A DNA stretch of 9,136 bases from contig JAEZGJ010000316.1 in assembly GCA_023416965.1 (NCBI GenBank), forward strand, positions 1-9,136, read 5' to 3'. Under the pieces are notes generated by a model. That model saw only the letters and a list, made by a program, of their open reading frames with translations. It did not search any database and had not been told where the DNA came from. This document shows positions 6,913 through 9,136 of this stretch, piece by piece; position 1 is the first letter of the stretch, and every line of letters begins with the position of its first letter. This stretch comes from Pseudomonadota bacterium. GTDB taxonomy: Bacteria; Pseudomonadota; Alphaproteobacteria; Rhizobiales; Phreatobacteraceae. Made by a program: the position numbers and the translations under genes.

Positions 6913-7248
6913 TCAATGCAGGCCAGAGCGCTTGACCCGGTATTCGCCGTCGGCGCCGCGTTCGAAGACCTCGTCGACCTGCGGATGGCGGATGGGCTCC
7001 CCGCTGGTGTCGATCAGGAGGTTCTGCTCGGAGACATAGGCGATGTACTCCGTCACCTCGTTCTCGGCGAAGAGGTGATAGAAGGGCTGGTCCTTGGACG
7101 GACGGAGCTCGGCCGGGATCGCCTCATACCATTCGTCCGTATTGGCGAAGGTCGGGTCCACGTCGAAGACGACGCCCCGGAACGGATGGATCCGGTGCTT
7201 CACGATCTGGCCGATCTTGAACTTGGCTTGCCGCGGCTTGTCGATCAC
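6913..7248 (-). CDS. hspQ: Heat shock protein HspQ
   Basis: 111 aa with the GTG start, close to the 105 aa of E. coli HspQ (YccV). Seen: KFKIGQIVKHRIHPFRGVVF (9-28), then DVDP (29-32), WYEAIP (40-45), PFYHLFAENE (55-64) and YVSEQNLL (71-78). Together these form the compact beta-barrel of the hemimethylated-DNA-binding/YccV family. In enterobacteria it binds hemimethylated DNA, affects DnaA stability, and acts as a Lon protease specificity factor; the role in alphaproteobacteria is less clear. The frame is open far upstream into mcl, so the start matters. GTG at 7248 is chosen because AAGGGA lies 5 nt before it and family similarity begins there. A TTGACA promoter sits just upstream, so heat-shock control is possible but no clear RpoH-type site is seen. 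Confidence 0.93.
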   Translation of the reverse strand: MIDKPRQAKFKIGQIVKHRIHPFRGVVFDVDPTFANTDEWYEAIPAELRPSKDQPFYHLFAENEVTEYIAYVSEQNLLIDTSGEPIRHPQVDEVFERGADGEYRVKRSGLH

Positions 7249-7253
7249 GCCGG

Positions 7254-7259
7254 TCCCTT
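7254..7259 (-). promoter_or_regulatory. Ribosome binding site fixing the GTG start of hspQ
   Basis: AAGGGA on the minus strand, 5 nt before GTG at 7248. No ATG is available at a sensible position, so this site decides the start. Confidence 0.65.
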
Positions 7260-7279
7260 GGATGCGCTTCGGGGGCGGG

Positions 7280-7308
7280 ACCAAAGCGGCCCGGGACCGC
7301 CGTGTCAA
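7280..7308 (-). promoter_or_regulatory. Candidate promoter of hspQ
   Basis: Minus strand: a perfect TTGACA (7303-7308), a 17-nt spacer, then TTTGGT (7280-7285) about 31 nt before the GTG start. The -35 and spacing fit a housekeeping sigma factor; the -10 is weak. It lies between the mcl stop and hspQ, so hspQ can be expressed on its own. Confidence 0.4.
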
Positions 7309-7343
7309 CGCCGTTTCACGCTCTTTACGGATAGCCGGACCGT

Positions 7344-8384
7344 TCAGATCGCATAGCGGGCGGCAAAGTCGCGGTCCTTGGCCGCCACGATGCGCGCGAG
7401 ATCGACCAGCACCTTGGCCTGCTTCCAGGTGGCGTCGTCCTGCATCTTGCCGTCGATCATCACCGCCCCCGATCCGTCGGGCATGGCGGCGAGGATGCGG
7501 GCCGCGAAGGCGACCTCGTCGGGATCGGGCGAGAACACCCGCTTGGCGATGTCGATCTGCGAGGGGTGCAGGGTCCAGGCGCCGGCACAGCCCATGAGGA
7601 AGGCATTGCGGAACTGGGTCTCGCATGCGAGCGGATCGGAGAAGTCGCCGAAGGGGCCGTAGAAGGGCTTGAGCCCGTTGGCGGCGCAGGCATCCACCAT
7701 CTTGGCAAGCGTGTAGTGCCAGAGGTCCTGCTGGTAGGCGGCGCGCGGCCCCTCCCCGCCGGCATCGGCCACCACCTTGTATTCGGGATGTCCTCCGCCG
7801 ACCCGCGTCGTCTTCATGGCGCGGGAGGCGGCAAGGTCGGCGGGGCCGAGGCTCATGCCGTGCATGCGCGGCGAGGCCGCGGCGATCTCATCGACGTTCT
7901 TGACCCCCTCGGCCGTCTCCAGGATCGCGTGGATGAGGATCGGTTTGCGGACCTGGTGACGCGCCTCGAGCTGGGCGAGGAGCTGGTCGAGATAGTGGAT
8001 GTCCCAGGCCCCCTCCACCTTCGGCAGCATGATGACGTCGAGCTTGTTGCCGACCTCGGCGACGATCTGGGTCAGGTCGTCGAGGATCCAGGGCGAATTC
8101 AGCGCGTTGACGCGGGTCCAGACGCCTGTCGTGCCGAAATCGGTCTCCTTCACCATGGCGATGAAGCCGGCGCGGGCGGCCTCTTTCGCGTCGAGCGGGA
8201 TAGCGTCCTCGAGATTGCCGAGCACGATGTCCACGCTCCTGGCGAGCTCCGGCACCTTGGCGCGCACCTTCTCCAAGTGCGGCGGCACGAAATGGATCAT
8301 CCGCTCCAGCCGCACCGGCAGCTCCCGGTAGGGCTCGGGAGCCCCGATCGCCAGCGGCTTGTAGATGTTGCGCGGCAGCTTCAT
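7344..8384 (-). CDS. mcl: L-malyl-CoA / beta-methylmalyl-CoA lyase (HpcH/HpaI family)
   Basis: 346 aa CoA-ester lyase of the HpcH/HpaI-CitE TIM-barrel family. Such enzymes reversibly cleave L-malyl-CoA to acetyl-CoA and glyoxylate, and beta-methylmalyl-CoA to propionyl-CoA and glyoxylate. Seen: GNLEDAIP (56-63), RVNALNSPW (90-98), MLPKVEG (118-124), ILETAEG (153-159) with metal-ligand candidate E155, SLGPADLAAS (177-186) with D182, TTRVGGGHP, and a C-terminal IDGKMQDDATWKQAK. The opening YKPLAIGAPEPYRELPVR, the length and the C-terminus match my memory of Chloroflexus aurantiacus Mcl better than shorter CitE-like or Rhodobacter Mcl1 proteins. The Chloroflexus enzyme also cleaves citramalyl-CoA. 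The frame extends upstream, but ATG at 8384 has GAGGAG 6 nt before it and the family N-terminus. Likely roles are the ethylmalonyl-CoA pathway or glyoxylate/propionate assimilation; no partner pathway genes are visible. Confidence 0.9.
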   Translation of the reverse strand: MKLPRNIYKPLAIGAPEPYRELPVRLERMIHFVPPHLEKVRAKVPELARSVDIVLGNLEDAIPLDAKEAARAGFIAMVKETDFGTTGVWTRVNALNSPWILDDLTQIVAEVGNKLDVIMLPKVEGAWDIHYLDQLLAQLEARHQVRKPILIHAILETAEGVKNVDEIAAASPRMHGMSLGPADLAASRAMKTTRVGGGHPEYKVVADAGGEGPRAAYQQDLWHYTLAKMVDACAANGLKPFYGPFGDFSDPLACETQFRNAFLMGCAGAWTLHPSQIDIAKRVFSPDPDEVAFAARILAAMPDGSGAVMIDGKMQDDATWKQAKVLVDLARIVAAKDRDFAARYAI

Positions 8385-8390
8385 GTCCCA

Positions 8391-8396
8391 CTCCTC
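8391..8396 (-). promoter_or_regulatory. Ribosome binding site of mcl
   Basis: GAGGAG on the minus strand, 6 nt before ATG at 8384. It sets the start against a longer open frame that runs on into the region of the IalB gene. Confidence 0.75.
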
Positions 8397-8406
8397 ATTG
8401 CGACCA

Positions 8407-8435
8407 GCGCTACAGGAGGCGGTTGCACCGCACAA
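8407..8435 (-). promoter_or_regulatory. Candidate promoter of mcl
   Basis: Minus strand: TTGTGC (8430-8435), a 17-nt spacer, then TAGCGC (8407-8412), giving a leader of roughly 16 nt that still contains the ribosome binding site. The -35 lies in TTGCACCGCACAA (8423-8435, plus strand), which has TTG/CAA ends and the T-N11-A shape seen at LysR-type sites. That shape is common by chance. Confidence 0.33.
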
Positions 8436-8457
8436 TTCCGTGGAAGGGCGGATGGAC

Positions 8458-8491
8458 AAAAAAAGGGCGCGGAACACGTCCGCGCCCTTTT
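8458..8491 (-). terminator. Intrinsic terminator of the IalB-family gene
   Basis: A perfect 13-bp inverted repeat, AAAAGGGCGCGGA (8461-8473) and TCCGCGCCCTTTT (8479-8491), encloses a 5-nt loop. On the minus strand the GC-rich stem is followed by a run of seven T (8458-8464), 24 nt after the IalB stop. It insulates mcl from that gene. In the plus direction only four T follow, and no plus-strand gene ends here. Confidence 0.92.
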
Positions 8492-8514
8492 GTGAAATGG
8501 ATGGAGACTGGCCG

Positions 8515-9136
8515 TCAGCGCTGCGGCGGCGCCAGCGGCTGCATGCCCGCGGGGGCACCCGGAACCGGCGCGGCGCCGGGCGTCGCGCCCTGCTGGCGCT
8601 GCTGCTGCTCCTGGAGGCGGCGCTGTGCCTCCTCGCCGCGGCGCTGCAGCTCGGCCTGCAGCCGGCGCTGGCTCTCCTCGTAGGCCTTCGGGTCAACCGG
8701 CTCGCCGTCGTAGGAAGCCTGGAAGCCCTGCAGCGACATCCCGAGCGAGATGGCCCGGTTGTTCATGTTGACGACCTGGATGTTGAGGTTCGTCGAGCGC
8801 TTCATGCGCGTCAGGAATTCCGGCTGGAGCTCCATCTGCGCGAAGCAGGCGTTCGGCAGGCAGACCTCGTAGCGCATGGCCTGGGGCTGCGGTTGGCCCT
8901 GGCCCTCGAGCACGACGCGGATGCCCGGCTGCAGCGACATGCCCACGGGAACGGCGATGATGAGCCGCGGTTTCTCGCCCTCGAGGTCGCGGATCTGCAC
9001 CGAGGCGAGCATCTGGCCGTTCTCGGCGCGGGTTTCCTGCACCACCATGCAGAGCTTCTTGGTCGTCGGCGGGGTCCGCTCGTCGGTCGGAACCTGGTCG
9101 CAGAGCTTGACCCAGGGCGTCTGGATGGCTCCGAGG
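8515..9136 (-). CDS. Invasion-associated locus B (IalB) family protein, 5' truncated
   Basis: The visible 206 residues run off the right edge; the start and any signal peptide are missing. Seen: WVKLC near the fragment start (C12), KKLC (C29), then CLPNAC (C92, C97), the paired-cysteine layout of IalB proteins, with Q-x-R-D at 47-50 and VPVGMSLQPG at 62-71. The IalB domain ends around SLQGFQASYDG (134-144). IalB was named from Bartonella erythrocyte invasion, but homologues are widespread in non-pathogenic Rhizobiales and are usually exported; their biochemical role is unclear. Odd: a tail of about 62 residues follows the domain. It is first Gln/Arg/Glu-rich and probably a charged helix or coiled coil (about 150-182), then Pro/Ala/Gly-rich (183-206). 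The frame is open through the window end, so the ATG at 9048 is an internal Met, not the start. A strong terminator follows. Confidence 0.88.
   Translation of the reverse strand, partial: LGAIQTPWVKLCDQVPTDERTPPTTKKLCMVVQETRAENGQMLASVQIRDLEGEKPRLIIAVPVGMSLQPGIRVVLEGQGQPQPQAMRYEVCLPNACFAQMELQPEFLTRMKRSTNLNIQVVNMNNRAISLGMSLQGFQASYDGEPVDPKAYEESQRRLQAELQRRGEEAQRRLQEQQQRQQGATPGAAPVPGAPAGMQPLAPPQR
8518..8640 (-). repeat. Low-complexity Gln/Arg and Pro/Ala coding stretch
   Basis: The 3' end of the IalB-family gene encodes clustered Q, R and E residues (EAQRRLQEQQQRQQG) followed by a P/A/G-rich end (GAAPVPGAPAG). Repeated CAG/CTG-like and GGC codons make this tract simple in composition and prone to length variation. 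It lies outside the conserved domain. Confidence 0.65.

Noticed and set aside
7325..7343. Small hairpin-like sequence after the mcl stop
   Set aside because: The ACGG/CCGT arms are only 4 bp with no T-run, too weak to call a terminator.
7566..8495. 309-codon plus-strand frame opposite mcl
   Set aside because: It is antisense to the clear malyl-CoA lyase gene, crosses into the terminator region, and has no recognisable domain.
1..9136. CRISPR arrays, insertion sequences, tRNA or rRNA genes, phage or defence genes
   Set aside because: I found no repeat-spacer pattern, transposase-like frame, terminal inverted repeats, cloverleaf-like sequence or defence-type domains. Nearly all bases are accounted for by ten ordinary genes.

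Overview
The window is a dense, GC-rich bacterial segment with almost no non-coding DNA. It is most likely from an alphaproteobacterium of the Rhizobiales/Hyphomicrobiales type. Three genes point that way: a choline-dependent phosphatidylcholine synthase (Pcs), an invasion-associated-locus-B (IalB) family protein, and a UbiH-like hydroxylase with the alphaproteobacterial style of FAD motif. This placement is inferred from gene content; no rRNA or other direct taxonomic marker is present.

Left part (1-2122): a minus-strand purine-catabolism operon reads uraH (5-hydroxyisourate hydrolase), xdhA (xanthine dehydrogenase Fe-S/FAD subunit), then xdhB (molybdopterin subunit, cut by the left edge). 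The genes overlap by 4 and 11 nt. A 156-nt divergent region holding an interrupted dyad separates this operon from a plus-strand SulP/SLC26-type anion transporter with a C-terminal STAS domain.

Middle (2123-5842): the SulP gene converges on pcs with an 8-nt overlap of coding ends. pcs is in turn divergent from a plus-strand UbiH/UbiF/Coq6-type FAD monooxygenase, probably a ubiquinone-biosynthesis enzyme. That gene ends 4 nt from the end of a convergent minus-strand AEC (auxin efflux carrier/malonate-type) permease.

Right part (5840-9136): all genes are on the minus strand. They are the AEC permease, hspQ (GTG start fixed by a good ribosome binding site), a malyl-CoA/beta-methylmalyl-CoA lyase of the long Chloroflexus-like type, and a 5'-truncated IalB-family protein with an unusual Gln/Arg-rich and Pro/Ala-rich tail. 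Plausible sigma70-type promoters with 17-bp spacers precede the AEC gene, hspQ and mcl, so these look like separate transcription units. A strong intrinsic terminator closes the IalB gene.

Overall this looks like core or housekeeping chromosome: purine salvage, anion transport, membrane lipid and quinone synthesis, carboxylate metabolism and protein quality control. I see no mobile elements, CRISPR arrays, tRNA or rRNA genes, and no convincing sign of a new multi-gene system. The points most worth a second look are the SulP transporter divergent from purine catabolism, the dyad between them, the Chloroflexus-like lyase, and the IalB tail.
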